A stretch of DNA of 64,000 nucleotides from Linum tenue. Its lineage: Eukaryota; Streptophyta; Magnoliopsida; Malpighiales; Linaceae. Location of the stretch: positions 31,819,168-31,883,167 of the forward strand of contig CAMGYJ010000006.1 of assembly GCA_946122785.1 (NCBI GenBank), given 5' to 3'. The notes under the pieces were generated by a model that was not told where the DNA came from, made no database searches, and was given only the letters and a program-made list of their open reading frames with translations. This document shows positions 11,516-22,367 of the stretch, in pieces (the first letter of the stretch is position 1; the number at the start of each line of letters is the position of its first letter). The translations under genes were made by a program, and so were the position numbers.

Positions 11516-13044
11516 TGACTCGCTATGACACAACTCCTAACAATGGCCAAGTGTAACCAATGAAAGGGACTGCAGTATAGTGGCACAAGTAATAAATATC
11601 GAATCCACGGGTCTCTAGAGTTACTATTACTCAGCTTCAGTTCATTATCTAGCAAACTAGATTAAGAATTGATTGATAAACTACTCTACTGACTACTCTA
11701 CTAATTACAAGTTGGGAACTCACTTAGGTATGATTCCCCCTAGCTCCTCAATTAGGTCCAAGTTGCAATTACCTTTGGTTGATCTACTGATGATTAAACT
11801 GCGGAAGATCCTAAATTAGCTTGGAATCTCTTAAGCTGACCAAGCCCTCTCAGACAGAATACCCGGCAGGCGACTAGCCTTCACCGGGATAGACTACTAA
11901 GGCGATTCACACAGATCTCCACTACTGGAATGAATTCCAGTACAAAGCAGTGAATTGATTGACTCTCGCACAACCAATTCACTACTATCAATCAAGGAAG
12001 CTCTCTTAACCTAATCAGATTCTATCTATCATAGGTTAAAGCAGAAATCAAGAGAATTTGATCAAGATCAATTGACTCAATAAATCATGCCTCAATCGAT
12101 TATAATCAAACAATATAGCATCCAAAACTTCATACAAGAAAGATCCTAACTCATGGAACTAGTGTTCCTCAAAACCTAAGTGAAGGGAAGTTACTCCATA
12201 GAGAAGAGAGAGACTGCAGAAATCTGATCTAGATCTTCAATCTCCATCTCCAAGCTTGATTCTCGAGCTCCAATGGCGAAGAAATCCTCCAAAATAGCTC
12301 CAAGAATGTTCCCAAGTCGCTCTCTCTCTCTAGGGTTCGTCCCTTGGGTGTTTGGGAACCAAAACCCAGCTCTCCTCTTCTGTTGCTCGAATCTGCCTTC
12401 AAAAACCCGACTCTGGGCGAATTACGGGCAGAATTACGGCCGTAATCACGTCCTGCCCGTAATTCGCACCAAAACGCGCGTTTCACTTAAGCTGCAGGAG
12501 GAGAAGTTACGCCCGTAATTTCCCAATTACCGCCAGTAATTTGGGAATTACGACCGTAATTCTTGGGGTCTTGCCCGTAATTTTATCACCGCGAGGGAAT
12601 TCTGGGTAGAAGGCTCGGCCAATAAATTACGGGCATGCCCTGGCCAATTACGGCCGTAATTAGGCAGGGGCTGCCCGTAATTCTCTCTGTGCTTCTGTTC
12701 AAAGCTTCGTTTCTCCCTCGTCCGGACTCCAAATCAGTCGCCGTTTGAACCCAGACGCTCGTAGTCTCGTCCTCTTTCTTTTCATGACAAGCTTGCATGA
12801 TTCTTTGTCCATAAAGTGAGGTAGAAATCCATTCTTCTTCAGGTCTTACCCGAGTTTCTTCTCCCGAATCGTCAATTGATCTCTGATTGACCCGAAACTT
12901 GCTCCCAAGCCTCCATTCACGTACTAGGACCTGAAATATCACAAACAAGCACAACCTAGCGTGAAATCGGCCTAAAACACGAGAAATCACATCTCAAACG
13001 GTGTAAGAACAGGGGTAAAAACATGTGTAATTATCGGTCTATCA
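11516..13044 (-). repeat. LTR copy 2 (mosaic)
   Basis: 1529 bp. The left half (11516 to about 12170) differs from LTR1 and LTR3 at many sites and by indels, while the right half matches LTR3 closely (for example 'cggcctaaaacacg', where LTR1 has 'cagcctaaaatacg'). It is 3' LTR to the full internal region on its right. Confidence 0.92.
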
Positions 13045-13060
13045 AACTCCCCCACACTTA
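13045..13060 (-). other. Polypurine tract beside LTR2
   Basis: On the - strand the sequence 'taagtgtgggggagtt' directly precedes the LTR start TGATAGACC. This is the expected position and composition of a plus-strand primer. The same tract is at 10420-10434. Confidence 0.8.
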
Positions 13061-14424
13061 ACCGTTTGCTTGTCCCCAAGCAAACCTAACTCAAACCAAT
13101 GCAGCTCTCCAGACCTCTATATCAACATACAACCTCTATCGTCGGTAGAGGATTTCCTAGATCATATAGCAGCTTACGAGGTCAACTGATCTTCTAAGAC
13201 GTTCCCTATCTCTCACAATGCGAGTACTAGACTCAAGCCAGGATCATGAGAAAAAGTAGAAGTAAGAAAGTCAGTTCATGGATAAAGGGACTCACACCAT
13301 TCACAACCAAGGACTCGTTGTACCGGGGTGCTCTTTCACTTCATTTCACCGTTGGAACCCCTTTTTCTCACTTTCATTTACATTTTTTCTTTCATTTAGT
13401 GGGGTTCCAACTGCAGTCTTTTGCACGGTCGACCCTTATTAGTCGAGCAAGAGCAATTTCTGTACATCTGGCGCTCGCCAAAGTACTTCTTTTAACTCCT
13501 TTTCCTCAACTCGTGTGGAGGGTCAATGAAATCAAGGGGGGTCGGAAGCTCTATCCGTGCCCTTAAAAACACATCCTCGAGTAGGCAAACCGCTCAACGG
13601 GCGGAAGTTTTACTTGTACTAGAGACAGCTTAGCTTCACCTTGTAGGAGTACCCCACTAAGGATCACTAAAATCTCTTCCAAAACCCGATTTTGTGCAAT
13701 GAACGGTGCCACACACGTTGGGCTTACCCCATGTTTAAGACATGTTTAAGATTTTTGATGATTTCGACATGGAGGACCACTGCTTTTCATTTGCCACATG
13801 AGCACCCTGTTCAATACACGAGTCCATAACACAATTCAAACAGAGTCCACATTACCACATGAATTCAACGGTCTTAGCTCCACTAATTCACAAAATCAAC
13901 TGACACAGCAGAGAGCTAGATAGGAAAAATCTTATACTTCAACATCCTCCATAGTGCTACACTACCTCCCTAGGTTGCACATTACTATAGAGACTGTCAA
14001 TTCAAAGCATACTGAGCAGGCAATTTGCATGGAAACACGTACTTGGAGCCCTCAAATCGAAATTTGGACAGTGGACTAGGCTCCAAGCACACAAACAGCC
14101 AAACATTCACCCGCATACATAATCGAACACCCCCCCACACTTAAGCACGACATTGTCCTCAATGGAGGAAAGATAAGGAGGGTAGAACGAAGTTACCAGA
14201 TCAAGGGTGAATGATGATGGACGGGGCAGGCGGTGCATTCCAGGAAGAGAGAGTAATCAGAACACAAACACCACACAAAATCTCACAAAGGTTGAGTTAT
14301 TGACTCTAAAATCAAATAACAAAACTGACTCAACCGAGGAGAAATAGAGAAAGAAATGCAAACCGACTGGTTGGGTTGCCTCCCAACAAGCGCTTCTTTC
14401 ACGTCGTGAGCCGGACGATGGCTC
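13061..14424 (-). other. Internal non-coding region of the LTR element
   Basis: Lies between the ORF stop and the polypurine tract. It includes, on the - strand near 14390-14370, 'gcgcttgttgggaggcaacc', a motif often seen after the coding part of plant Ty3/gypsy elements. A second 'cccccccacacttaagc' sequence at 14129-14146 resembles another polypurine tract. No domain is seen. Confidence 0.6.
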
Positions 14425-15552
14425 CTAAGTTTCGGTCCATGCTAGAACCTCCTTGAAGTTGAGGTTCTCGTCGATGAGGTGGAGTCTCAAGTCACGAGCA
14501 TGTGGTGTGGCGGGTGATGAAGGCTCATGTACTTGATGCAGATGAAGTCTCCACCCGCGAGACCTCTTCTTCTCTTCTCTTGTCTCATTGCCCCAAACCA
14601 GATATGACAGCATCGATTGGCCACCATCGCGTCCACCAAGAGGGACCGATGTCGATGTGGCCTTGGTCTGGCAAAGAGACACTGCAAATGGGTCCTTGCC
14701 AAGCAGCTCCTCGAAGTTTGGTGGAGATATCACATGTAACTCGTGGCCGGTGCAGGCCTCTTCCACCTCAACTCCGTCCTCAGCCTGGACGCCAATTTCT
14801 TCTTCAACCTCCCTTTCTTCTACATGTGGTATCACCCCTGGGAAATGATCAAGAACTCCTCCTGCTTCACTTTCGTCATCCTCCACAACTTCTTTCTGCA
14901 CCCTTTCTTGCTCTTCTTCTTCTAGCACGGATTGGAGAGCAAGTTGCCAAGCAATTTCTTTCATGAGATCTTCTTGCATCTCCTCACTCATGCCCACCTC
15001 TTCAAAGCTTGGTGTGGGATGTGGGAAGGGGTGGTCGGCTACGACATGACATTCTTGATCATGATCTTCACGGGAGCTCTCCGTGATAACTTCTGTTTGC
15101 TCCACAATGTCCTTGTAGCCTTCTACTTCCTCCTCCTCTTCTAGTATGATAGCAGAAGGGTGATCTTGAGCAGGTTGTGCATAAGCTTTCTCAAGATCCT
15201 CGAGGCTCTTCTTTATGCTCAGGAGGGTCTCCTCTGTTTCACGGTAGGAGAACCCAGTTTGGGCATTGTCCGGGATATCCATCTTTGGAAAGGAAGTCTC
15301 AGGTACTCGAGCAATCTGCTCCACGAGAAGCCTCAAGTGATAGTTTGGATCTGGCTGATGGAGGAATTCTTCTTGATAAGGAGATTGTTCTTGAAATACC
15401 CAGGGGTCTGATTTTTCTTCGTAGGATGGGGGTTGGTACTGAAACCCGAATCCATAGTCTCCTCCTCCTTGATTGCTCCAGGGGGTCTCGGGGTAATACC
15501 ACTCGGATGGTGGTGGATACCCCCAATGATTGGAGAAGCCATGAGGATCCAT
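14425..15552 (-). CDS. Acidic 375-aa ORF of the LTR element (possible gag-like leader)
   Basis: This is the only long ORF of the element and starts about 115 bp inside the primer-binding site. Residues 1-80 are rich in Pro, Tyr, Trp and Gln (start MDPHGFSNHWGYPPP). Residues 95-130 form a possible coiled coil (LSIKKSLEDLEKAYA), and residues 140-290 are strongly Glu-rich (EEEEE, EEEEQE). I see no zinc knuckle, protease D-S/T-G, reverse transcriptase or integrase motif. Position suggests the N-terminal product of a gypsy-derived element, but the protein family is not recognised. The ORF is uninterrupted, which fits a recent insertion. The overlapping + strand ORFs are shadows. Confidence 0.7.
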   Translation of the reverse strand: MDPHGFSNHWGYPPPSEWYYPETPWSNQGGGDYGFGFQYQPPSYEEKSDPWVFQEQSPYQEEFLHQPDPNYHLRLLVEQIARVPETSFPKMDIPDNAQTGFSYRETEETLLSIKKSLEDLEKAYAQPAQDHPSAIILEEEEEVEGYKDIVEQTEVITESSREDHDQECHVVADHPFPHPTPSFEEVGMSEEMQEDLMKEIAWQLALQSVLEEEEQERVQKEVVEDDESEAGGVLDHFPGVIPHVEEREVEEEIGVQAEDGVEVEEACTGHELHVISPPNFEELLGKDPFAVSLCQTKATSTSVPLGGRDGGQSMLSYLVWGNETREEKKRSRGWRLHLHQVHEPSSPATPHARDLRLHLIDENLNFKEVLAWTET

Positions 15553-15665
15553 GATTCAGATCTGCACCAACAAAAACAAAAAACACCCAAGTAAAAAGCA
15601 AGGGTGGAAAAGAAAAGAAAAACGCTAAAGTAACAAACTTCTGCCTTTCCTAATAATCTAGAAAG

Positions 15666-15683
15666 TCCCCGGCAACGGCGCCA
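15666..15683 (-). other. Primer-binding site complementary to tRNA-Asp
   Basis: The + strand reads tccccggcaacggcgcca, the 3' end of plant tRNA-Asp(GUC) including CCA. On the - strand this is the PBS, 6 bp after the end of the 5' LTR (LTR3). It fixes the element's direction and shows that LTR3 is its 5' LTR. Confidence 0.93.
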
Positions 15684-15689
15684 AAAACT

Positions 15690-17234
15690 TGACTCGCTAA
15701 AACACAACACCTAACCATGGCCAAGTGTAACCAATGAAAGGGGCTGCAGTATAGTGGCACAAGTAATAAATATCGAATCCACGGGTCTCTAGAGTTACTA
15801 TTACTCAGCTTCAGTTCATTATCTAGCAAACTAGATTAAGGATTGATTAACTAAACTACTCTACTAACTAAACTAAGTAAAACTACTAATTACAGTTTGG
15901 GAACTCACTTAGGTATGATTCCCCCTAGCCCCTCAATTAGGTCCAAGTTGTAATTCCTTTTGGTTGTTTTACTGTTGATTACACTGCGGAAGATCCGACA
16001 GTAGCTTGGAATCTCTTAAGCTGACCAAGCCCTCTCAGTCTAACTACCCGGCAGGCGACTAACCTTCACCGGGGTAGAAAGCTGAAGCAGTAAGAACAGA
16101 ACTCCACTACTGGAATTAGATTCCAGTACAAAGCAGTAAACTGGCTAACTCTCGTATAGCCAATCTCCTACTATCGAATGATGAGGCTCTAGCAACCTAA
16201 TCAGATTCTATCTATCTCAGGTTGCAGCAGAAATCAGGAAAAGTTGATCAGACTTCAATTGACTCAACAAACATGCATCATTCGATTATAATCAAACAAT
16301 ATAGCATCCAAAACTTCATACAAGAAAGATCCTAGCTCATGAAACTAGGGTTCCTCAAAACCTAAGTGAAGGGAAGTTACTCCATAGAGAAGAGAGAGAC
16401 TGCAGAAATCTGATCTAGATCTTCAATCTCCATCTCCAAGCTTGATTCCCGAGCTCCAATGGCGAAGAAATCCTCCAAAATAGCTCCAAGAATGTTCCCA
16501 AGTCGCTCTCTCTCTCTCTAGGGTTCATCCCTTGGGTGTTTGGAATCCAAAACCCAGCTCTCCTCTTCTGTTGCTCGAATCTGCCTTCAAAAACCCGACT
16601 CTGGGCGAATTACGGGCAGAATTACGGCCGTAATCACGTCCTGCCCGTAATTCGCACCAAAACGCGCGTTTCACTTAAGCTGCAGGAGGAGAAGTTACGC
16701 CCGTAATTTTCCAATTACCGCCAGTAATTTGGGAATTACGACCGTAATTCTTGGGGTCTTGCCCGTAATTTTATCACCGCGAGGGAATTCTGGGTAGAAG
16801 GCTCGGCCAATAAATTACGGGCATGCCACCTGGCCAATTACGGCCGTAATTAGGCAGGGGCTGCCCGTAATTCTCTCTGTGCTTCTGTTCAAAGCTTCGT
16901 TTCTCCCTCGTCCGGACTCCAAATCAGTCGCCGTTTGAACCCAGACGCTCGTAGTCTCGTCCTCTTTCTTTTCTTGACAAGCTTGCATGATTCTTTGTCC
17001 ATAAAGTGAGGTAGAAATCCATTCTTCTTCAGGTCTTACCCGAGTTTCTTCTCCCGAATCGTCAATTGATCTCTGATTGACCCGAAACTTGCTCCCAAGC
17101 CTCCATTCACGTACTAGGACCTGAAATATCACAAACAAGCACAACCTAGCGTGAAATCGGCCTAAAACACGAGAAATCACATCTCAAACGGTGTAAGAAC
17201 AGGGGTAAAAACATGTGTAATTATCGGTCTATCA
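15690..17234 (-). repeat. LTR copy 3 (5' LTR)
   Basis: 1545 bp, with the same TG...CA ends as the other copies. It is followed at 17235 by 'ctctctctc' and a poly-T run of unrelated DNA. It has the same 'ATTACGG/CCGTAAT' cluster, at about 16605-16870. Confidence 0.93.
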
Positions 17235-18257
17235 CTCTCTCTCTTTTTTTTTTTTTCAATCCAAGGTTATACTTGGAGTTGTAAAACAGGAAGTTTATGT
17301 TGCTGCAAATTTGGGAACGATAAAATGAGGACATGTTGAAATTAGAAATTCAGGTGCAGAACTGAACAAAACCCTAAGTTTGTATCTCCTGAGAACTATG
17401 TCAATATGTTGGATTCGGTAGGAAACTTTTAGAGTATGTTTTTTTATAAGAGCGATTGATGCTACTCAAACTTTTAGAGTATGCTTATTAATAGGTTATT
17501 CAATAGAATGATGGCACACCAATTTCGGTGTGATTAAATTTCTATAGCTCTATCCTCGCCTACGATTGTGATGCGGGACATATTCTTTTACTTTACTGAT
17601 TATCTATAGAACTCAACATACAAAAATCCCACGCACACACTTACATAACTTTTAAACCAAGACCATTGCCATTAGTACAACGAGTCAACGACCGCTAATT
17701 TGACGTCACCTAAACTTGTCGTTGCCGCTATATGATCATACTAAGTTCTCATGGTGTAGCCATGGGTATTGATCCTAGTGATCTCAAACAATGAAGTTAA
17801 GCTACTTACATGGTGTATTAATTGTGAGGGTGAGGGCTCGTTTGGTTTTGTTCGGGTTGGTTCATTAATTGTGTCGTGATCGTTAAACTTAGTTGGTTTG
17901 ATTCTAGTTTCTCGTTCGTAATTGTCGATCGAACTAGTACATTTATTACTTGTCGAATCTGGACTCAAATTCGAGGTGTTACATGTATGATGTGAAGAAA
18001 AACAACGGCACCAAAACAATAAAAGAGGCGAACTAGGGGAAAACAATTACAACGGCAGCAGGGCCATGAAACGTATATACAAATACAAAAGAATCAAACT
18101 GTCTCGCCACAAAACACTATTACACGTACTGTAAAATATATCTACGATAGAAAATAAACAAATTTCTCACCACACAAAACGTTTTAACACCGAGCAATCA
18201 TGACTTTCACACATACAACACTAATTATAAACTCAAGATCACACAAATCGATCTCTT
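17235..18257. other. Intergenic, nothing recognised
   Basis: AT-rich. It starts with a pyrimidine run and a T-tract (17235-17258). The 101-codon - strand ORF at 17741-18046 has low-complexity composition and no recognisable domain. The region lies downstream of the NPH3/BTB gene, so the first ~200 bp left of 18258 may be its 3' UTR. Confidence 0.4.
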
Positions 18258-20338
18258 TCAAGAGATCGAAAACCTTCTCCGCCTAGGCTTGGTAATGTCG
18301 ATCCCAGCGCTGTCATCGATGTTTAAAGTATCCTTGGACCCATGTCTGAAAGGGTTCAGCTTTCCCAAAGTTTTAGACATCGAGGAGAAGAATGTCCCCT
18401 TTTACCAGAGCCCCCTGCTTTGCCGGAGCTCCCCTGACTCCCACCAGTCTTCTTAATGTCCGTGATGTAAAGCTTCATCTTCATTAGCTCGGCTCTCAGC
18501 GCCTCGTTCTCTCTCACCAGGGATACATCGGTCTGTAGCTGGCTCTTCGTGGCCGCCGCTGCCGCCATGGGTGTGGTGCAATTTTCTGTGGCTGTGCCGC
18601 TCCTGAGCTGCAGCTGGTCGTAGTAGAGTGCGTGGAGGACGATTTGGACAGGTAGTCTTTTATTTTGAGATGCGTGAAGTCGTGCTTCGTAGGAGAGCTT
18701 TAATGGATCCATAACGCTGCAGACTTTCTCCCGTTCTATCTCGTCAAGGTTTGGATGCGCCTATGATGAACACAGATAAAGGTATCAGACAAATAGTTCA
18801 ATTATACAAGTGCAGAGACTGAAGAATTACTAAATAAATTATCACAGAAACACCACCAGTTGTGGAATTGTACCTTGAGGTATATGTCAATGGCGCGGTA
18901 AAGGTCATCGTCGACCTTCCTGGCCGTTTTAGGGACGAGAACAGCGATCCCATTGAACTTAGAGATGGTCAGCTCAGCATGAGTTGCGATCTCGCCAAGA
19001 TAAGCATCAACAGTCTTGGCCACTTTCTGGGTAGCAGTGGAATAAGATTCCCTGAAATTGCCGCCATTGAAAACCCCCATGTTCTTCTCCTTGTCCACGA
19101 ATCCGGAGATGATCCTCCTCACACTTTCCAGGTCGAACAGCCTCTCCCCATCGTAGGTGAAAGACAGAACCAGGAGATCGTCCACCATCACGTGCTCTAG
19201 AATGGCGGATATCCGCTTCTCCAACTCGTTCTTGCAAGCGATGGAGGTTTTAAGGAAGATTGCAGATCGGAGGAGGCAGCAGAGGAAATGGACAGGGAAA
19301 GCGGCGTTTTCGGCGGGTAACAACGAGACGATCGACTGGAGCAGCTCGCGCTGATGAGCTCTGAGCTCCAACTCGTGATCGGGAAAATCAGGGTCAAACG
19401 ATTTGGACCCGCTGCCCGAGTGGTCACGGACGAGATCCCGGAGATTTCTCTCCGTGTAGGTCACGAGCGCACTCGCCAAAACCATAGGCTTGGCGCCTCG
19501 CTTTTTCATGGCGGGGATAATTTGTGATACGAATTCAATGTCGAGAATGGAGAGCTCCTCCATCCACCAGTTGGGCGGCGAGCGGCTTGGGAAGTTGGCC
19601 TCGTTGCACGCCTGGAAAACAAGAAATTCACAGCAGAAAAAAATCAGCACTAGTGGTTGGGCTTTTGACTGGAGCATTTCATCGAACACGTTATGATCAT
19701 CATTTACCCTGAGGCTGATGACCTCTACGCAGCGGCTGACGATTTGGAGGTCCTGAGCAAGGGGGAGGAGATCCTCGCAGGATTTAAGCACGACGACGGC
19801 AGCGGAGAGGGTGGTGAGGGCGACCTGGGCGAGGAAGTCCTCGGTCCGGCCGGCGAGGTTGGCGTCGCAGTAGGCGTCGGTCATCTCAAGAAACTCGGCG
19901 GCGCAGCGGAGAGCGGCGACGTTGTGGACCGTGATCTCGAAGTTGACGCCGTAGCAGAACTTGGCAGCCTTCTCGAAGATTTCGGGGCCGCCCGGGATGT
20001 CGGAGAGGTCGATCCTCGTGAGATCGGTTTCTTTGGAGTCGATGATCAGCTTCCTGATGTAGTTGCTCTTGGCGACTAGCATGAACTGCAGTTCAGAGAG
20101 AAGACATTAATTATTAAGCAAAGGGAAGGCAGGCAGAGACGATGTATATATATAGACCATAACCATAGCAGAGCAGGGGTGAGGTGAAGACCTTGTGGAG
20201 GGAGAAATTTGCTTCCCCGACTTCGACGAGAACGTCCGTCGGGATATCCTGAGAGAAGATCCATTGGCCGGTTCTCTCCATTGCAAGGGAAGTCCTGGTG
20301 GTGTTGTTGCTGCTCCTCAGTTGGGGTTGGGGATCCAT
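18258..20338 (-). CDS. BTB/POZ-NPH3 family protein, C-terminal frame broken
   Basis: Coding exons (- strand): 20338-20192, 20085-19708, 19611-18874 and 18760 onward. All introns are GT-AG and in phase 0. The first two exons give the BTB/POZ domain (ATG at 20338; an alternative at 20281 gives MERTGQWIFSQDIPTDV). Then come the linker 'ACNEANFPSRSPPNWW' and the NPH3 domain, with the signature 'RLPVQIVLHALYYDQLQLR' in exon 4, and a short coiled coil (LVRENEALRAELMKMK). These proteins are substrate adaptors of CUL3 ubiquitin ligases, in phototropism, auxin or defence signalling; similarity to the At3g49970/At5g67385 group is from memory. As sequenced, the frame stops at 18356 (555 aa). A different frame beyond about 18400 encodes a family-like tail ending KPRRRRFSIS and stopping at 18258. 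A single missing base in the AAAA/GGGG run at 18396-18406 explains this. Confidence 0.88.
19612..19707 (-). other. 96-nt in-frame intron of the NPH3/BTB gene
   Basis: Begins GTAAATGATG and ends TTTTCCAG. It is a multiple of three and has no stop codon, so exons 2 and 3 can be read as one long ORF through it. I treat it as an intron because removing it joins '...VISLR' to 'ACNEANFPSRSPP', the usual family junction, and because the inserted 32 residues are not family-like. Confidence 0.82.
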
Positions 20339-21205
20339 TGGCCGGGAGAGAAGAATTGGTGAAGAAAGAGATGTGAGAGCGGGGGGGTTTTGAAAGAGAA
20401 GAGAGCGGGGGGGCCTGGTTGGAAGGAGATGGGCTTTTTTGGGCTCTCGACACCCTGGAACTGGAAGTGTCACGATCCGGCCAGCCCCAAAAATGCAACG
20501 TGGAAGCCTCACAACCAAGGCAGTCCAAATCAAACCTCTCGCAGCCAAAGAGGACCATGCACGTGGAGGCCTTCACGACCATGAACCAAATCAGGCAAGG
20601 CAACTTGAGAGAGGCGGATAGGGTAGCGAAAAATAATGAGGCAAAGCAGATGGGGTGAGTCGTCGTAGAAGCAAAACGACAGATTGGGTGCACGTAATTT
20701 GCTCCAATTATAGGGGGACGTCCGAGTCCAAAAGCCGAACTGACTGAAGCCATCCGATTCAGGCAGCAATGGCAGTAAAGTAAAGGGGGGCATGTTGATG
20801 AGCGGTGTGATCCGGCCAACTTTTGTGCGAGATGTCCAGTCCGAATCCGACAATTTGGCCACACTCACTCGCAATTCCCGTAACCAACTTGCTCGCTCAT
20901 CTGATCCGGATCTGATTTTAGTTGTAGATTGCATCCACAAGATAAGGCAGGCGGAGGGACCTAATTGGGCTTGGACTCTTGTGAGTTTCATTGATAGGAT
21001 TCGGATTTCCCTGGATCGCGATTTACTTGGACTTCTCAGTCTACTCTTGCTAGACTAGTATGATGATCGGTGATTGAATTAGGGCATTTAGAGTTTGCAA
21101 TAACTTGCTCCATATTCTAGAGTGACAGCCTCTTCTCAATGGCCAAACGAAGGCGAGTTAGCTCTACCACTATTACAGTACTACTGCTTTACTTTTACAA
21201 TACTA
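20339..21205. other. Upstream region of the NPH3/BTB gene
   Basis: GC is higher up to about 20560 and probably covers the 5' UTR and promoter. No convincing TATA box was picked. The several overlapping ORFs on both strands share no recognisable domain and are not called. Confidence 0.4.
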
Positions 21206-21213
21206 CAAATATA

Positions 21214-22206
21214 CAGCGGCGATCCAGGATATAAAAGTGCACTGGGCCGGATTCGAACATAAAATTAGATACCGCAACAAAAAAAAAAATTATAGTTTGC
21301 ATTACAATGTCAATTGTACACGACGGTCTTTTAATTTAGCAAATTCGTCAATAATTGAGTCTTCATCCATACCAATAACATACTCTCTCTCAAAGAAAAT
21401 AGTTAAGCAATCAGCAAGAAATTCATCGCCCATCTTGTTGCGCAAATCGTCAATTATACATGTACACACCGCAGTCAAACACTAGATTCTAAGTAAATTT
21501 GGATACAAATTCTACCGAGTAAGATATATGAGAAATCCTAATATTAAATTCTATGTTAATGGCTTAATGAATAATTGCACTGTACAAACTTAGTTTTTAA
21601 GGAAATAAGACTAACTAAACTAAGACAATAAGATCAATTGGCAAATTGGAATTACCTGTTGATGTTGTCCCTCTCTGCCCCTCTCTACGCACTTTCTTTG
21701 CAATAATAGACAGATCACAATTCAGAGATGAGATAAGAGAATCACAATTCACAAACAGAGGAGAGACTCCATTATAGCCGCTGCGGTCTGCGGAGAAAGA
21801 ACGAGGGGGTGGGGACTGCCAGACTGGGGATGATACGGCCAAGATGACAGCCAAGGGGTCTCCGGCGCCGGCCGCCGGGTCAGGGACTCAGGGTGACAGC
21901 TCCGGGAGGTGGGGACTGCCGGACTGGGGAGCAGAGATCAGCGGCAGCGGAGCAGTATGTTCGTCTTCTTTCTTTCTTTTTTTTTTTTGTTCCAGTCTTC
22001 CAACTTGCAGGGAAAGCCAATAGGAATAGGGGCGGGAGATTTTTATTTTGTGTTGTTTGGGCTGCAGGGATGGCCGCCTGGGGCTGGGTCTTGAGGCTGG
22101 GCTGGGCCCAAATTTTTACCATGTAAATTGCCGGCTGGGCTGGGTATTGGGGAGGCAGGGAGGGCTGGGCCCGGGCCCAGTCTGGCCCCCCCTGTATCCG
22201 CCGCTG
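21214..22206. mobile_element. hAT-type element, 993 bp, 'cagcggcggat' ends
   Basis: The exact 8-bp duplication 'caaatata' lies at 21206-21213 and 22207-22214. TIRs are 'cagcggcgatccagga' on the left and the complement of 'cagcggcggatacagg' on the right. Ends of this type are known from plant hAT elements encoding zinc-finger/hAT-dimerisation transposases; that link is from memory. The inside is GC-rich near the right end ('gggctgggcccgggccc') and encodes no transposase, so the copy is a deletion derivative. Confidence 0.88.
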
Positions 22207-22367
22207 CAAATATATAAATAAATAATTGTACCATTTCCTCCTTAGGAATTCCTACACATGGCAATTGACTTTTTTGTTGGATTGCACTTTAACCTTGAGA
22301 TGAGATAGAACTCATCCAACGACCTTCTAATTCCAGCCACCCGACGAATAGACCCATTTGTAAAGAT

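Larger units (their letters stand above)
8879..17234 (-). mobile_element. Three-LTR tandem array of a non-autonomous LTR retrotransposon
   Basis: The order on the + strand is LTR1 (8879-10419), internal (10420-11515, shortened), LTR2 (11516-13044), internal (13045-15689, long), LTR3 (15690-17234). The element is on the - strand: the LTR begins TGATAGACCG and ends AGCGAGTCA in that sense. The long internal region has a tRNA-Asp primer site next to LTR3 and a polypurine tract next to LTR2. No reverse transcriptase, integrase or protease is present, so this is a LARD-like element that would need helper proteins. The outer flanks ('ttagg' left, 'ctctc' right) do not match, so no target duplication survives. 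Confidence 0.92.

Noticed and set aside
10621..13566. 106-codon ORF present in both internal regions
   Set aside because: Its conservation follows from the recent duplication. The sequence has no domain and lies on the strand opposite to the element.
14502..15601. Several + and - strand ORFs overlapping the 375-aa ORF
   Set aside because: They are shadows of the acidic, codon-biased ORF on the - strand.
15666..15683. tRNA-Asp gene
   Set aside because: Only the 18-nt 3' end is present, next to an LTR; it is a primer-binding site.
18862..20079. + strand ORFs opposite the NPH3/BTB gene
   Set aside because: Shadows of the real coding strand.
18802..20082. Single 426-codon gene without intron
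   Set aside because: The ORF reads through a 96-nt GT-AG intron; family alignment by eye favours splicing at 19707/19612.
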